Positions 1 through 9,253 of a stretch of DNA of 64,000 bases are shown piece by piece. The DNA is from Microvirga ossetica (GTDB lineage Bacteria; Pseudomonadota; Alphaproteobacteria; Rhizobiales; Beijerinckiaceae), in the NCBI RefSeq assembly GCF_002741015.1, contig NZ_CP016620.1, positions 186,001 to 250,000 of the forward strand, written 5' to 3'. Within the stretch, counting starts at the first letter, position 1, and every line of letters begins with the position of its first letter. The position numbers and the translations under genes are program-made. A model generated the notes under the pieces. That model did no database searches, was not told where the DNA came from, and saw only the letters and a program-made list of their open reading frames with translations.

Positions 1-2
1 GA

Positions 3-116
3 CGCCGTGTCAAGTCAGAGGCCGTCGAGGTGCCGGTTACCCTGCGCAAGCAGCGCGCCATCGTGGAGCGGCTTGTTCCCGATGCGCCAGAGCCTGACGG
101 ACATACAACTTCATGA
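3..116 (+). pseudogene. 3' end of a DUF2382 (YsnF-like) gene
   Basis: An open frame enters from the left edge and ends at a TGA at 114-116. Its 37 residues match the C-terminal end of the intact DUF2382 protein at 16604-17098, including the EAVEVP and KQRAIVER stretches. As in that locus, the stop overlaps the next start in an ATGA. Whether the upstream part is intact cannot be seen. Because the following gene is degraded, this is probably a relic of a duplicated two-gene stress locus. Confidence 0.7.
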
Positions 117-480
117 GCTCCAGAACGATGACGCGTTCTTCAAGCCGAATACTCGTGACGGCTTCTTCCACCGCCGCACCGATGCAGAGGAGGCCATCGG
201 CCGCCTCGCGGCTGCTGGCATCACGCAAGGCTGCATCCGCCTTACTGTGGGAGATGGCGAGCGCGGCCTGCGACCCGCCGGAGGCACGGGCCCGCTGCCT
301 TTCCCCGAGGCGAGCGCCAGGCTGTGGGAATCCTTGCGCCACCTGTCCCGAGATGAGATACAATCGGAGCATGTTGTGTTTGAGGGATCCCGGTCTCCCA
401 GTAGCGTTTGGTTGTCGACATTCGGGACGCACGATGTTGCCGTGGAACTCGCGTGGTGCGACAAACCCGCTCTGGGCCGG
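113..480 (+). pseudogene. Frameshifted copy of the YflT/DUF2382 stress-protein gene
   Basis: Starting at ATG 113 the frame reads MSSRTMTRSSSRILVTA, like the start of the intact protein at 17095 (SSSRRLVTAFFDSRGEAEDAI). The match then moves to another frame near 162-166 (FFHRRTDAEEAIGRLAAAGI, followed by the equivalent of the GDERDL motif). Weaker similarity continues to about 480. The C-terminal DUF2382 half of the intact homologue is absent, and the gene abuts a convergent gene at 488. This is inferred to be a decayed paralogue. Confidence 0.7.
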
Positions 481-487
481 GACGATC

Positions 488-934
488 TCACCGGCCGGTC
501 AGTGTTGCGCCTCTGGTTGAGACTTGACGCTCTCTCCTGTCCAGCAATGTCCCATAAAGGGACCCGAGCACGGCTCCGAAGAGAAGATGGAGCAGGACGG
601 GTTCGAGGCTGGGCTGGGGGAGAGCAATCGGATCGGCGGCCCACGTCACGAAGAGCATCAGGAGCCAAGCGAGCATGCCGAATGTCACGCCCTTGAACCA
701 GAAGGGCGAGGGCAGGACCGGGCTCACCACCGCAAAAACTGGCCCCCACAGGAATGTGCCCACGGCGAAATGCACCACCCAACCGAGCCCGGGCGGCGAG
801 AGCATGATCCCGCTTGCGACGCGGACCGGATCGGGCGCCGGGAGGACGCCAATCAAGCTGCCGAGGAAAACGGTGGCTGAGACCACCGCTGCGGCGACGA
901 GCCCTGCGATGATGCCCTTGCCGATGTTGATCAT
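488..934 (-). CDS. DUF6789-like four-helix membrane protein
   Basis: The protein has 148 residues and four hydrophobic segments, at roughly residues 5-25, 48-68, 75-97 and 112-130. A GWVVHF...GTFLWG stretch lies in the second. This layout resembles the small membrane proteins called DUF6789 in Methylobacterium relatives; that assignment is from memory. ATG 934 is chosen because GTGGAGG lies four bases upstream; an upstream ATG would add eight residues without a better ribosome site. It is convergent with the stress pseudogene. Function is unknown. Confidence 0.65.
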   Translation of the reverse strand: MINIGKGIIAGLVAAAVVSATVFLGSLIGVLPAPDPVRVASGIMLSPPGLGWVVHFAVGTFLWGPVFAVVSPVLPSPFWFKGVTFGMLAWLLMLFVTWAADPIALPQPSLEPVLLHLLFGAVLGSLYGTLLDRRERQVSTRGATLTGR

Positions 935-1643
935 GGAGCCTCCACATGGGCCGTTCACCGCGGTTCAACAGCCGAAGGGCCGGGATGTTTCCCGTCACAC
1001 ACGCGGTTCACCTGAGCATAAGGCAGCAGGGCGACGTAGACGGCCGGCCCCTTTCATGTTCATGCACGATCAGGACGGGCGGACCTTAAGTTGTCGGTCG
1101 ACCGCGCGCTGGAGACTGACGTGGCCTTGTGCCTGCCCGAGTTCAGCTTGGCGCTTCCCAGCTCAGAAGCTTTGAGCCCGCCCTATGGGTTAGGAAAATT
1201 GAGAACTGCCACGCTCGTTCGCGTGAACCAGCTCCGATCTATGCCGCAGAGGCATCAACTTCCTTAGAGCGAATCAAAGGTTGCTTCATCGGTGTCCCCG
1301 TCCTGCAGCCGGGGCAGTCTCGACGCTGCCCTCTTTCCAACTCACAGGTGCAGGACGACATTGTGTCAGAAAACGTCACCCCTGTCCGTCGAGTACTCGA
1401 CTTAGTCGTGAACTCTTTTTGGCAAGGGAAGCGGCCTTTTCCCAGTCGCTTCGTCCAGAGCTTGACAGCCTTGCGGCCGCTAGGTGATCCGCTTCGTTAA
1501 GGAAGGGGAAACCATACCTGCAACAAGAGCCTGCCTTTGCCGCTTCTCGCAGCCACCGGGAGGAACGAGCCCCTGGCACAAGATTTGTCAAAGTGCCGCT
1601 GCACTGGCTTTAAGCGGTTCAAAGCTCACAACGAGGATTCATC
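935..1643. other. Intergenic stretch without a supported gene
   Basis: Several open frames cross this stretch, but none has a ribosome site, a recognisable domain or protein-like composition. I see no promoter or repeat that I can defend. Confidence 0.4.
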
Positions 1644-1967
1644 ATGCGGTACACACTTGCTGTTCTTGCCGGCTGTCTCGTCTTGTCTGCTTCGGCCATC
1701 GCCCAGGTGCCGGCTGAGGTCGAAGCCTGCCGCCTTTCGGGTCTGGTCGCGATCAAGGAACGTTCGCCATCGCTCGATCAGATCACTCTCGACATGGACT
1801 CCCTGGCTATCTCGAAAGCCGACACCAAGGTCGGCGACACGCCGATCAAGATGGTCATCATGGGGGACGCCTATCTTCAGCGTGAGAAGAGCGACAAGCC
1901 GAACCGCTTCGTCTGCCTTGTCAGCGAAAAAGGCAAGGTCGTTCTGACCTTCTTCACTGAGCAATAA
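1644..1967 (+). CDS. Small exported protein of unknown function
   Basis: This 107-residue protein has a clear Sec signal peptide (MRYTLAVLAGCLVLSASAIAQ, cleavage after AIAQ predicted). The mature part has two cysteines (EACRLSG and RFVCLV) that could form a disulfide in the periplasm. It lies 33 bases before the L,D-transpeptidase gene and may be co-transcribed, suggesting an envelope role, but no family is recognised. The stop at 1965-1967 is clean and the frame has typical GC-rich third positions. Confidence 0.75.
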   Translation: MRYTLAVLAGCLVLSASAIAQVPAEVEACRLSGLVAIKERSPSLDQITLDMDSLAISKADTKVGDTPIKMVIMGDAYLQREKSDKPNRFVCLVSEKGKVVLTFFTEQ

Positions 1968-2000
1968 GTCGCGCCAGTTCCGTTCTGCCGGAGTACAGTC

Positions 2001-2714
2001 ATGTCTACGATGTCGCGTCGCCTGTTCGTTTCGACTGGTCTTATCACTACGGCGGCAGCCTTTGCCAGCTGCTCGTCTGACAGATCATCGCTCGCTGGCT
2101 TGCTTGAACCATCAGCGTCCGGCCGAAGGTTCAGTGGCCAGACAATCAGCAAGCCGAACTACAGGGTTGCTTACGCCAGCGATCCAAGTGAGCCCGCACC
2201 GGTGAAGGCGTTTGACTACGGCCAAATCGATCCTGCTTACCTGCGACAGGAGGTGGAATACCTTGGGTCGGAGGAGCCTGGGACCGTGGTCGTCGATCCA
2301 GCTTCGCGTCACCTCTACTTTGTCGAAGCCCCAGGACGGGCAACCCGTTATGGCATCGGCGTGGGTCGGGAGGGGTTCGGCTGGTCGGGAACCGCGAAAA
2401 TCAACATGCGCCGCAGCTGGCCGGATTGGGTGCCGCCGAAGGAGATGGTTGCCCGTGATCCGGAGATCCGCCAGAAGCTTGTGGCGACATCGCGCGGACA
2501 GGGCGTTCCAGGAGGGCCGACAAGCCCGCTGGGGGCAAGAGCGATGTATCTCTTCACCGATCACGGCGACACAGGTTATCGCATCCACGGTACGACCGAG
2601 CCTGAGACCATCGGCACCAACGTGTCGTCGGGCTGCATCCGCATGGTCAACCAGGATGTGATCCACCTCTACGAGCGCGCCATTGAGGGGACCGAAGTCG
2701 TCGTCTTGTCGTGA
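2001..2714 (+). CDS. L,D-transpeptidase (YkuD domain), probable lipoprotein
   Basis: The 237-residue protein has an N-terminal MSRRLF...FASC segment resembling a lipobox, so it may be a lipid-anchored periplasmic enzyme. The YkuD domain occupies roughly residues 85-237. It starts with GTVVVDPASRHLYFVE and ends with the catalytic signature: an HGT histidine followed by SSGCIRM with the nucleophilic cysteine. Such enzymes form 3-3 peptidoglycan cross-links or attach lipoproteins, as in the ErfK/YbiS group. It follows a small exported protein, and a NepR-like gene starts 43 bases downstream. Confidence 0.9.
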   Translation: MSTMSRRLFVSTGLITTAAAFASCSSDRSSLAGLLEPSASGRRFSGQTISKPNYRVAYASDPSEPAPVKAFDYGQIDPAYLRQEVEYLGSEEPGTVVVDPASRHLYFVEAPGRATRYGIGVGREGFGWSGTAKINMRRSWPDWVPPKEMVARDPEIRQKLVATSRGQGVPGGPTSPLGARAMYLFTDHGDTGYRIHGTTEPETIGTNVSSGCIRMVNQDVIHLYERAIEGTEVVVLS

Positions 2715-2757
2715 CAGCACCGCATCCGTGGCGCGCATAGTACGGGGAAAAGATCAG

Positions 2758-2982
2758 ATGAGCGAAGAGACAGAACCCTGGCGTTACCCTCGTCTCTCAG
2801 ACCGGGATCTTCTGCTTTGCATCGGTCGGGATCTCAAGCGACTTTATGCAGTTACGCTCCAGCAGCCCTTGCCAGACGATATCGAGGCTCTGCTCCAAAA
2901 GATCGAGAAGGCGGAGCTCAACAGGATGTTGCGGAAGCATAGGGCAGGGGACGACGCCTGCCCACTCCATGGCCCATGGTGA
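2758..2982 (+). CDS. NepR-like small protein
   Basis: This 74-residue protein has a central region around IGRDLKRLYAVTLQQPLPDD followed by a leucine-rich helix. That fits the NepR pattern of a helix, a Pro-Asp turn and a second helix. NepR proteins are anti-sigma factors that hold EcfG until PhyR is phosphorylated. ATG 2758 is taken because the upstream part of the open frame overlaps the L,D-transpeptidase gene. The C-terminus ends in CPLHGPW, unlike classic NepR. No ecfG or phyR gene is adjacent. The call rests on pattern only. Confidence 0.5.
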   Translation: MSEETEPWRYPRLSDRDLLLCIGRDLKRLYAVTLQQPLPDDIEALLQKIEKAELNRMLRKHRAGDDACPLHGPW

Positions 2983-3403
2983 ATGAGAAGGCTTGGCGCC
3001 CGGCAGCAGTGCGTGATGATTCCGGTCCGGAAGAAAGATTGCGTCCAAAATGGCAGGCCATCCAGGAAGTCGAGGTAAGTATCCCCGTCTGAGCAGCCGC
3101 GAGCAAGAGGACCGAGACAAGGCCCTTGAGTGTTATCTCTTGAACCATGTTCCCGGCCCAAAGTAACACCACGAAGCGCAGCACGAGGCCTTCTTGCGTA
3201 TCGCAGAGGACGCGCTCGCCATCCAGACCCAATACCGGACGACATTGCTGCTGCGGAAACTGCGGAAGGCTGCTCTGCCGTCGAGGAAAAGGACGGAGGT
3301 TCAACTTCGTCGAAGCTTCACACCTCTGGCTGCCCACATTCCAAGTGAGGTCATACGCAGTAGGAAACGCTGCATCCAGAAGGCTCATGTCCGATAAGGA
3401 TTT
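2983..3403. other. No supported gene
   Basis: Short open frames occur on both strands. One plus-strand stretch (3194-3397) has plausible amino-acid composition but no start, ribosome site or recognised family. The stretch leads into a roughly 480-bp repeat. Confidence 0.35.
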
Positions 3404-3627
3404 TCATAAGGCTACGTGCCTGTTGCTTCTCTGCGCCTTGAACAGGCGCCGCGCATAGACCAGCCGCCGATGCCAAAGGCACCAACTCGAGCCCACGATG
3501 ATCTGCCTCCGAAGAAGAGTGCCTCCGGGCCGTCATCCAAAACGATGAAGCGGCATTGATGGGCTCGGAGCCGGACCAGGGTCGTCTCGTCATGCGGCGA
3601 AGGTTCAACGATCCGGATCTCCGGCAT
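3404..3627 (-). pseudogene. GcrA-like small protein gene, frameshifted (copy 1)
   Basis: Frame 1 reads MPEIRIVEPSP...LRAHQCRFIVLDDGPEALFFGG. The continuation typical of this family (GSSWCLWHRRLVYARR) is in a different frame immediately after. Joined, they would give a roughly 75-residue protein with a CRF and a WC..H element, like the zinc-binding tail of GcrA-type cell-cycle regulators. One cysteine expected near LFFGG is a phenylalanine. The same frameshift is present in copy 2, so decay preceded the duplication. Confidence 0.5.
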
Positions 3628-3893
3628 GGGTCTCAGCTGCTCGGCGATGATGGCGACGTTCCAAAAAGCGAAGGCTTATTGGATTTCAATTCGGAACAAT
3701 GTCTGATCGTACTGGCAACGTGGCCAGCCTCGAAGAACGCCGTGACGTTCGCTCCAATCGAGCCTTTACCGCCAACCTTGTCGATCATGATACGCTCAAG
3801 TAGTACGAGGTCGGACGAATTGACCTCTGGGAATGATGGCTGATTGGTTCGAACTCATGATCCTGCCCGGCGTCGACCGGCACCAGCCAGGTC
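3413..3893. repeat. Dispersed ~480-bp repeat, copy 1
   Basis: This segment is about 95% identical by eye to 31972-32450, in the same orientation. It spans a decayed GcrA-like gene on the minus strand and a small plus-strand open frame, which diverge from each other. The similarity begins near ACGTGCCT and stops sharply after CACCAGCC at both loci. I find no terminal inverted repeats or transposase, so it is a duplicated gene pair rather than an obvious insertion sequence. Confidence 0.8.
3699..3803 (+). pseudogene. Small conserved ORF with premature stop (copy 1)
   Basis: ATG 3699 opens a frame starting MSDRTGNVASLEERRD. In copy 2 (32256-32393) it runs 45 residues to ...KQYEVGRIDLWE. Here a CAG codon has become TAG at 3801-3803, leaving 34 residues; the remaining codons are still intact to 3836. 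No function is recognised. It starts 71 bases from the divergent GcrA-like remnant. Confidence 0.5.
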
Positions 3894-4094
3894 TGAATGC
3901 GGATTGCCGTGAGCGGGCACGACCTACGCATGCCCAAGCGGATCTCAACAAGCAGCCATCCTGCTTGTTCCATCGGTCTCTGTCACACTAGGCACCATTC
4001 ACCCCGACGGGTTCACCGGAAAGTCGCGTTCCTTTGCGGGAACATCCGGGCTGTCTGACGATTGAACGGTTCGCCCGAGCAGCAGGAGCCTGAG

Positions 4095-4943
4095 ATGAGC
4101 CAATCCGAACAAGAGCATATCGCACCCCCCCGCACGGAAGCCGAGATGACCCCTCAGGCCGACCACGGCGAGAACAGCTATCGGGGGAGTCAAAGACTCA
4201 CCGATCGGGTGGCGGTGATCACTGGAGGCGACAGTGGCATTGGTCGTGCAGTTGCCATCGCCTATGCCCGCGAAGGCGCCGACATCCTGATCAGCTATCT
4301 CAACGAGCAGGAGGACGAAGACGCCCGCGAGACGGCCCGTCACGTCGAGGCGGCTGGGCGTCGTTGCGTGCTGGTGCCAGGCGACATCGCGGAGGCCGCT
4401 CATTGCCGCGCCATCATAGACCGGGCTGTCAGCGAGTTCGGTCGCATTGACATCCTTGTGAACAATGCGGCCTTTCAGCGGACATACGAGACCATAGAGG
4501 ACATCCCGGACGAGGAGTGGAGCTATACGTTCCGCACCAACATCGAGGCGATGTTCCACCTCGCCAAGGCTGCCGTTCGCCACATGCGTCCTGGCTCGTC
4601 CATCATCAACACGACCTCGATCCAGTCCGACAAGCCCAGCCCCATGCTCCTGGCCTACGCCTCGACCAAGGGGGCGGTCTCGAACTTCACGGCGGGCTTG
4701 GCCCAGATGCTAGGCAGCAAGGGCATCCGGGTGAACGCAGTGGCTCCGGGCCCGATCTGGACGCCGCTCATACCGTTCACCATGCCTGACGAGAAGGTGA
4801 AGAACTTCGGGAAGGACACGCGGCTGGGCCGTGCTGGCCAACCCGGTGAATTGGCAGGCATCTATGTCCTGCTCGCCTCTGACGAGGGCAGTTACATGAC
4901 CGGCGGCATCTACGCCGTGACCGGTGGAACCCCACTCCTTTAG
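4095..4943 (+). CDS. SDR-family oxidoreductase (YghA-like)
   Basis: This 282-residue NAD(P)-dependent short-chain dehydrogenase has the nucleotide-binding motif TGGDSGIG, the NNAA motif, a catalytic serine in the INTTS region and the YASTK (Tyr-x-x-x-Lys) catalytic pair. The C-terminus ends SYMTGGIYAVTGGTPLL. The roughly 35-residue hydrophilic N-terminal extension is typical of the YghA/YdaD stress-associated subgroup. ATG 4095 is preceded by AGGAG eight bases upstream; a TTG at 4062 in frame is less likely. The substrate is unknown. Confidence 0.9.
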   Translation: MSQSEQEHIAPPRTEAEMTPQADHGENSYRGSQRLTDRVAVITGGDSGIGRAVAIAYAREGADILISYLNEQEDEDARETARHVEAAGRRCVLVPGDIAEAAHCRAIIDRAVSEFGRIDILVNNAAFQRTYETIEDIPDEEWSYTFRTNIEAMFHLAKAAVRHMRPGSSIINTTSIQSDKPSPMLLAYASTKGAVSNFTAGLAQMLGSKGIRVNAVAPGPIWTPLIPFTMPDEKVKNFGKDTRLGRAGQPGELAGIYVLLASDEGSYMTGGIYAVTGGTPLL

Positions 4944-5088
4944 CAGCCGGTGCCACGATCATGTCGACCGTATGTGGTCTCGCCGCCAGGCTTCCTACAA
5001 CGAATTCAGAACGGGCTGGAACCAGAGGATGGCCAGGGGCTGATTCGTCCTCCCTGCCGTTTCAACTCCTCCTTCCGGAAAGCTCCCG

Positions 5089-5807
5089 TTGCCAGAACAG
5101 TTGCAATTTCTTGTTGCGGAAAGTGAACCGCCGCAGGCCCGAGAAACCCGTCGTGAGAGCGTGGGACGCAGCTCCGGCGAAACGTACACCGACACCTTGC
5201 GCCTTCTTGCACCCCGAGCTGTTTGCCATCGGGTGACGCCTGCGGGCAGAGGTGCCACACTGCCTGATCAAGCAGAGCTTGAGGGCTATGATGCGGTATT
5301 CGTGACCGGCTCGCCGCTTCATCTCTACCAGGACACGCCCGAAACGCGGCGCGAAGTCGATTTGATGCGAGCCGTGTTCAAAGCCGGCGTACCCTCATTC
5401 GGATCCTGTGCCGGTTTGCAGGTCGCGGTTGCGGCTGCGCAGTGCGCCCCTGCCGCAAAGGCCGAGAAGCAGGCTTCGCACGCCGGATTACGCTGACCGA
5501 TGCCGGACACAATCACCCGCTCATGGCAGGCAGGCCAGCCTCGTTCGATGCGCCTGCTTTCCACTCCGATGAGGTCGAGAAGCTGCCGGAAGGAGGAACC
5601 CTGTTAGCCTTCAATAAAGTCACGGAAGTTCAGGCTGTTGAGATCCGACATGGTCCAGGCGTGTTCTGGAGTGTGCAGTATCATCCGGAACTTGATCTGT
5701 ACGAAGTCGCTGGAGCCCTGCGGCGTCAAAATGATGCACTGGTGAGCGAGGGATATGCGATTAGCCCTGAGGCTCTTGAGGAGTATGCTTCTTTGCGAGT
5801 CCAATGA
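5089..5807 (+). pseudogene. Class I glutamine amidotransferase, frameshifted
   Basis: The first part (5089 to about 5435) carries the GATase core, with YDAVFVTGSP and the nucleophile elbow GSCAGLQVAVAAA. From about 5437 the homologous continuation lies in another frame (RPCRKGREAGFARRITLTDAG), then FHSDEVEKLPEG and the histidine motif VQYHPEL, ending at 5807. A one-base change near 5430-5445 separates the halves. All catalytic elements are present, so a sequencing error is possible. Intact relatives of about 240 residues resemble the GMP synthase amidotransferase domain. Confidence 0.75.
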
Positions 5808-5879
5808 CACGATCGACGGTGCATTAATGCAGCACTGCTCTGTGCCAGGCTGGAGGAGAGGGCGGATGGCCCTGAATCG

Positions 5880-6161
5880 TCAGCTCTCGCCATGCGGGTC
5901 GACATTCCTGAACATCTCTTTCAAGGCAGCTAGGAGCATCGGGTGAGCAGCCTTCCCCTCGGCCAAGGATAGAAAATCGTTGATGCCGAAGCGTTCTATG
6001 CCTTGGGTCACATCCATGTCGGAATGGGTGATCTGATGCTGCCAGGTGTATTCCACCCAAAGCCCCGGAGTATCTGTGTCAAGGATGAGATGCCACCATT
6101 CCCTGATGTTATCCGACGGATAGGCCGGACCGAAGGCTAACTCACGCTTGAGAACAGGCAT
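5880..6161 (-). CDS. Hypothetical protein, 93 residues
   Basis: This soluble protein starts MPVLKRELAFGPAYPSDNIREWW and is rich in Trp and His in its first half (GLWVEYTWQHQITH). It has no signal peptide or membrane segment and is not a family I recognise. It is convergent with the amidotransferase remnant, with 72 bases between. The start codon at 6161 is preceded by GGAGG in reverse orientation. Confidence 0.65.
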   Translation of the reverse strand: MPVLKRELAFGPAYPSDNIREWWHLILDTDTPGLWVEYTWQHQITHSDMDVTQGIERFGINDFLSLAEGKAAHPMLLAALKEMFRNVDPHGES

Positions 6162-6410
6162 TGATTTCCTCCACAGGCACTCATGAACAGCGAGGCAAGA
6201 GCCTCATGGATGTATCAGTGAGCGTTGCTCATGCTTGGTGGTCTAAGGACAGGCACCCGTGGTCCGTCCTCGATCGCGTTCGACACCAACAACCACTGCC
6301 AGCCAGACGCTTGTCGCAAGAATTTGTCGAAAGCTGCTTGACCGGCGTCTCCGGGCGGCTTCGTCGTCTTTGGATCCTTGAGCACAGATGGCGTTCACAC
6401 GAACGACATG

Positions 6411-6635
6411 CTAGTCCAGTCCCACTGTCTTGGGCGTAGTGGCTTCCACCTCCAGGACGCTCGGTTGCTCGGCCTCAAGCTCTTGCAGCGCGCGCTCACG
6501 CCAGTATCTGAGCTCGGCAGTATCCTTGCCAACCCGCTCGTTTGCGGCAACCGTGTCCCAGCCCGGTCCCTGCTCATTGGCGAGCTGCCGGGCTCTGGCC
6601 GTGATCTCGTCCTCTGTGAAGCGCTCTGTTGCCAT
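6411..6635 (-). CDS. Hypothetical protein, 74 residues
   Basis: The protein starts MATERFTEDEITARARQLANEQG and is charged and largely helical. ATG 6635 has GGGAGA six bases upstream on the coding strand, so the longer open frame is not used. The C-terminus (LEVEATTPKTVG) is short and polar. No family is recognised. It lies between a convergent unknown gene and the HWE kinase, on the same strand as both. Confidence 0.65.
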   Translation of the reverse strand: MATERFTEDEITARARQLANEQGPGWDTVAANERVGKDTAELRYWRERALQELEAEQPSVLEVEATTPKTVGLD

Positions 6636-6886
6636 TGAGGTTCTCCCTTTCCGTGAGCAGGGAAGAGATCTTGAAGGCCGAGTATGTCGGGATGGTGGTA
6701 GGCAGGATCTGGTCCGCCACTCTCGTCCCACCCACTCCGAGAACCCCAGAGGCCTATCCAATGCGAGGCGGTGCAGGCTTCATGATCCCAGTTTCGGACC
6801 ACTTCAGCGTCAGCAGATGCCGTTGTGCTCGACAGGGCAGCCACGGGTTCTTTGGCACAACTGGAATGCTCGCCTGTGATACCGCG

Positions 6887-9253
6887 TCACGATGGCAAAG
6901 GAGCCTCGACCATGCAGAGGAGACCTGTGGCCGCGTACTCGATCCTGACTGTGGCATCCAAGTCCTGAGCCAGGCTGCGCTCGATCAGGCGTGACCCGAA
7001 TCCTTTGCGCGACGGATGACTGACCGGAGGGCCGCCATTCTCCTCCCATCGCAAGAGCAGACGCGGTGGGCTTGAGGTTCGGTCCCCCGACCACGTCAAC
7101 CGAACTCGTCCTGTGTCGTTCGACAATGCCCCGTACTTGGTGGCATTCGTTGCCAACTCATGCAGGGCCATGGAAAGCGCAAGTGCGAACCGCGGCGAGA
7201 CCTGGATCCCCGGTCCTCTGATCTCAACACGGGCTTGACCCATGATGCGGTAGGGTTCGAGTACCTCCTCGATCACATCCCGCAGCCACGCACCCTCCCA
7301 GCTTTCTCGCGTCAGGACATTGTGCGCCCGTGACAGACCCAACAGACGGCTCTCGAGTGCTTCCTTGGCGGCGTCCGGTGTGGAAGCCGCCCGCAAGGTT
7401 TGGGAGGCGATGGACTGCACGGTCGCCAAGGTGTTCTGGACCCGATGGTTCAGCTCGTGGATTAGCAGTTGCTGATGCTCCTCGGCTCTCTTGCGGTCGC
7501 TGATGTCTCGGACGACGCGAATGCCATAGAGTGGCTGGCCGCGGGCATCATCAACCCTGGAGGCGGCTACCTCCACCCACACGATATGGCCGTCCTTGTG
7601 GATGTAGCGCTTCTCAAGCGCGTAGGTCTCCAGTTTGCCCAGCATCTGCCGAGAAAACTGCGCCAGATCAGCCTGGCGGTCATCCAAGTGGGTCAAGGTC
7701 CAGAAGGTCTGACCGAGCAGTTCCTCCCGACTGAAGCCGGTGATGGTGCAGAGCTGCTCGTTCACGCGCAGGAAGCAGCCGCTTCTATCGACCTCACCGA
7801 TGCCGACAAAGGCATGCTCGTAGGTGGCGCGCAGGCGCTGTTCGTTCTCGCGCAGGACTGCCTCAGCCTGCTTGCGGACGGTCAGGTCACGCAGGTAGGC
7901 GGTAAAGTGGGGTTGGCCCGCGATGTGGATGGCGTTGATGGTCAACTCAATCGGAAACCGCGAGCCGTCATGACGCTGGGCCTCCAGCTCGATACGCTTA
8001 CCGAGGACCGGTCCGTCACCCGTGGCCAGATACCGGGCCATGCCGAGGCGGTGCTGTTCGCGCAGGTGGGGTGGGATGATCAATGTGGCGAGGTCTTGGC
8101 CAAGGGCGGCATCCCGGGCATAGCCGAAGGTCCGCTCAGCGGCCGGGTTCCACTCGATGACCCGGCTGGCCGCCGTCACAGTGACGATGCAGTCGAGGGC
8201 GGACTCCACAATCGCGCTTTTGAGTGCTTCGCTGTCGCGCAACTCCTTTTCGACGCGCGCCCGTTCCACCGCATCCCAGGTGCGCTGGGCAACCCGCTCG
8301 ACCAGCCTCACCTCCGTGCTGCTCCAATGGCGCGGCGTTGCCTCGTGGACATAGAGAATGGCTCGGAATTGTCCGTTCCTGATCAGCGGGGCTACGATCA
8401 GGGAGCGGCAGCCGATGCTGGCCCAGGTTGCAGCGTAAGCTTCGTCCAGGGAACGCGGGTCGTTGAGGTTGTCCGCGACAACGAGGGTGTGTCCGGCGCG
8501 AAGATCGGCGATCACGGCCGGACCGAAGGCATCCAGGATGCGAGCCTCACCCGCGAGGCTCGCGACAGCGCTGTCCCGGGTCCAGTCCTGCTCGACCGCG
8601 ACGACCTGCTCTGCGCGATCAATTTCGCCGTACCCAGCGCGGGCGACCCCGAGATGGCTGCCCAGCACCGTCGCAGCCGCCAGGACGATAGCTCGGGATT
8701 CCGACAGACCATGCAGGCGTTCGCTGAGCTCGATATGGAAGTGCGCCCGCTGGTCCGCCTGCACCTTGTCGCTCGTCTCAGAGCAGGCGCAGAATATGCC
8801 GGTAACAGCGCCGCTCTCATCGTAAATAGGTGAGTAGGAGAAGGTGTACCAGGTATCTTCCAGGAAGCCCCGACGTTCCATGACGAGATGCATGTTCTCA
8901 TGATCCGTGGCCTCACCGGCCAGGGCTTTCATCACGAGAGGTTCGAGGTCGGTCCAGATCTCGGCCCAAACCTCCCGCAAGGGACGGCCGAGCGCATGCG
9001 GGTGCTTGGCGCCCAGGACGGAGCTGTAAGCATCATTGTACAGGAACGCGAGTTCTGGTCCCCAGGCCATGAACATCGGAAACTTCGAGGTCAGCACCAG
9101 GCTCACCACCGTGCGAAGGGACCGCGGCCATGCCGCGGGAGGACCGAGCGGTGAGGTCGACCAATCATAAGTTTGCATGCGGGCGCTCATGGCGCCCCCG
9201 TTAGCAAGGAAGGGCGGCAGAGGAGACGCGGTCTCAGCGTGAGTTGGATGCAT
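6887..9253 (-). CDS. HWE-family sensor histidine kinase with PAS-GAF-PAS-PAS
   Basis: The 788-residue kinase is cytosolic; no membrane segment is seen. From the N-terminus: a PAS domain opening with YDWSTSPLGPPAAWP (about 25-160), a GAF domain (about 180-320), two PAS domains (about 335-465 and 470-595, each ending in a DLTVRKQAE or DISDRKRAEE linker), then the HWE kinase. The kinase has HELNHRVQNTLA for the phospho-accepting His, ELATNATKYGAL, RWEENGGP and GFGSRLIER. Such kinases often feed PhyR in the general stress response. ATG 9253 keeps the conserved FLANGGAMSARM lead-in and overlaps the ParD-like gene by 20 bases. Confidence 0.9.
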   Translation of the reverse strand: MHPTHAETASPLPPFLANGGAMSARMQTYDWSTSPLGPPAAWPRSLRTVVSLVLTSKFPMFMAWGPELAFLYNDAYSSVLGAKHPHALGRPLREVWAEIWTDLEPLVMKALAGEATDHENMHLVMERRGFLEDTWYTFSYSPIYDESGAVTGIFCACSETSDKVQADQRAHFHIELSERLHGLSESRAIVLAAATVLGSHLGVARAGYGEIDRAEQVVAVEQDWTRDSAVASLAGEARILDAFGPAVIADLRAGHTLVVADNLNDPRSLDEAYAATWASIGCRSLIVAPLIRNGQFRAILYVHEATPRHWSSTEVRLVERVAQRTWDAVERARVEKELRDSEALKSAIVESALDCIVTVTAASRVIEWNPAAERTFGYARDAALGQDLATLIIPPHLREQHRLGMARYLATGDGPVLGKRIELEAQRHDGSRFPIELTINAIHIAGQPHFTAYLRDLTVRKQAEAVLRENEQRLRATYEHAFVGIGEVDRSGCFLRVNEQLCTITGFSREELLGQTFWTLTHLDDRQADLAQFSRQMLGKLETYALEKRYIHKDGHIVWVEVAASRVDDARGQPLYGIRVVRDISDRKRAEEHQQLLIHELNHRVQNTLATVQSIASQTLRAASTPDAAKEALESRLLGLSRAHNVLTRESWEGAWLRDVIEEVLEPYRIMGQARVEIRGPGIQVSPRFALALSMALHELATNATKYGALSNDTGRVRLTWSGDRTSSPPRLLLRWEENGGPPVSHPSRKGFGSRLIERSLAQDLDATVRIEYAATGLLCMVEAPLPS

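Noticed and set aside
2844..3388. Minus-strand frames of 133 and 156 codons
   Set aside because: No ribosome site, overlap with the NepR-like gene, and composition unlike proteins.
3840..3870. GGTTCGAACTC stretch (also at 32402) as a tRNA T-loop
   Set aside because: No acceptor, D or anticodon arms nearby; the stretch lies inside the 480-bp repeat.
4038..4064. GGAAC upstream of the SDR gene as an EcfG promoter
   Set aside because: No CGTT at 16 or 17 bases; only ATTG is found.
7469..8833. 454-codon plus-strand open frame opposite the first HWE kinase
   Set aside because: Antisense shadow of a well-supported kinase gene; it lacks recognisable domains and its codons mirror GC-biased third positions.
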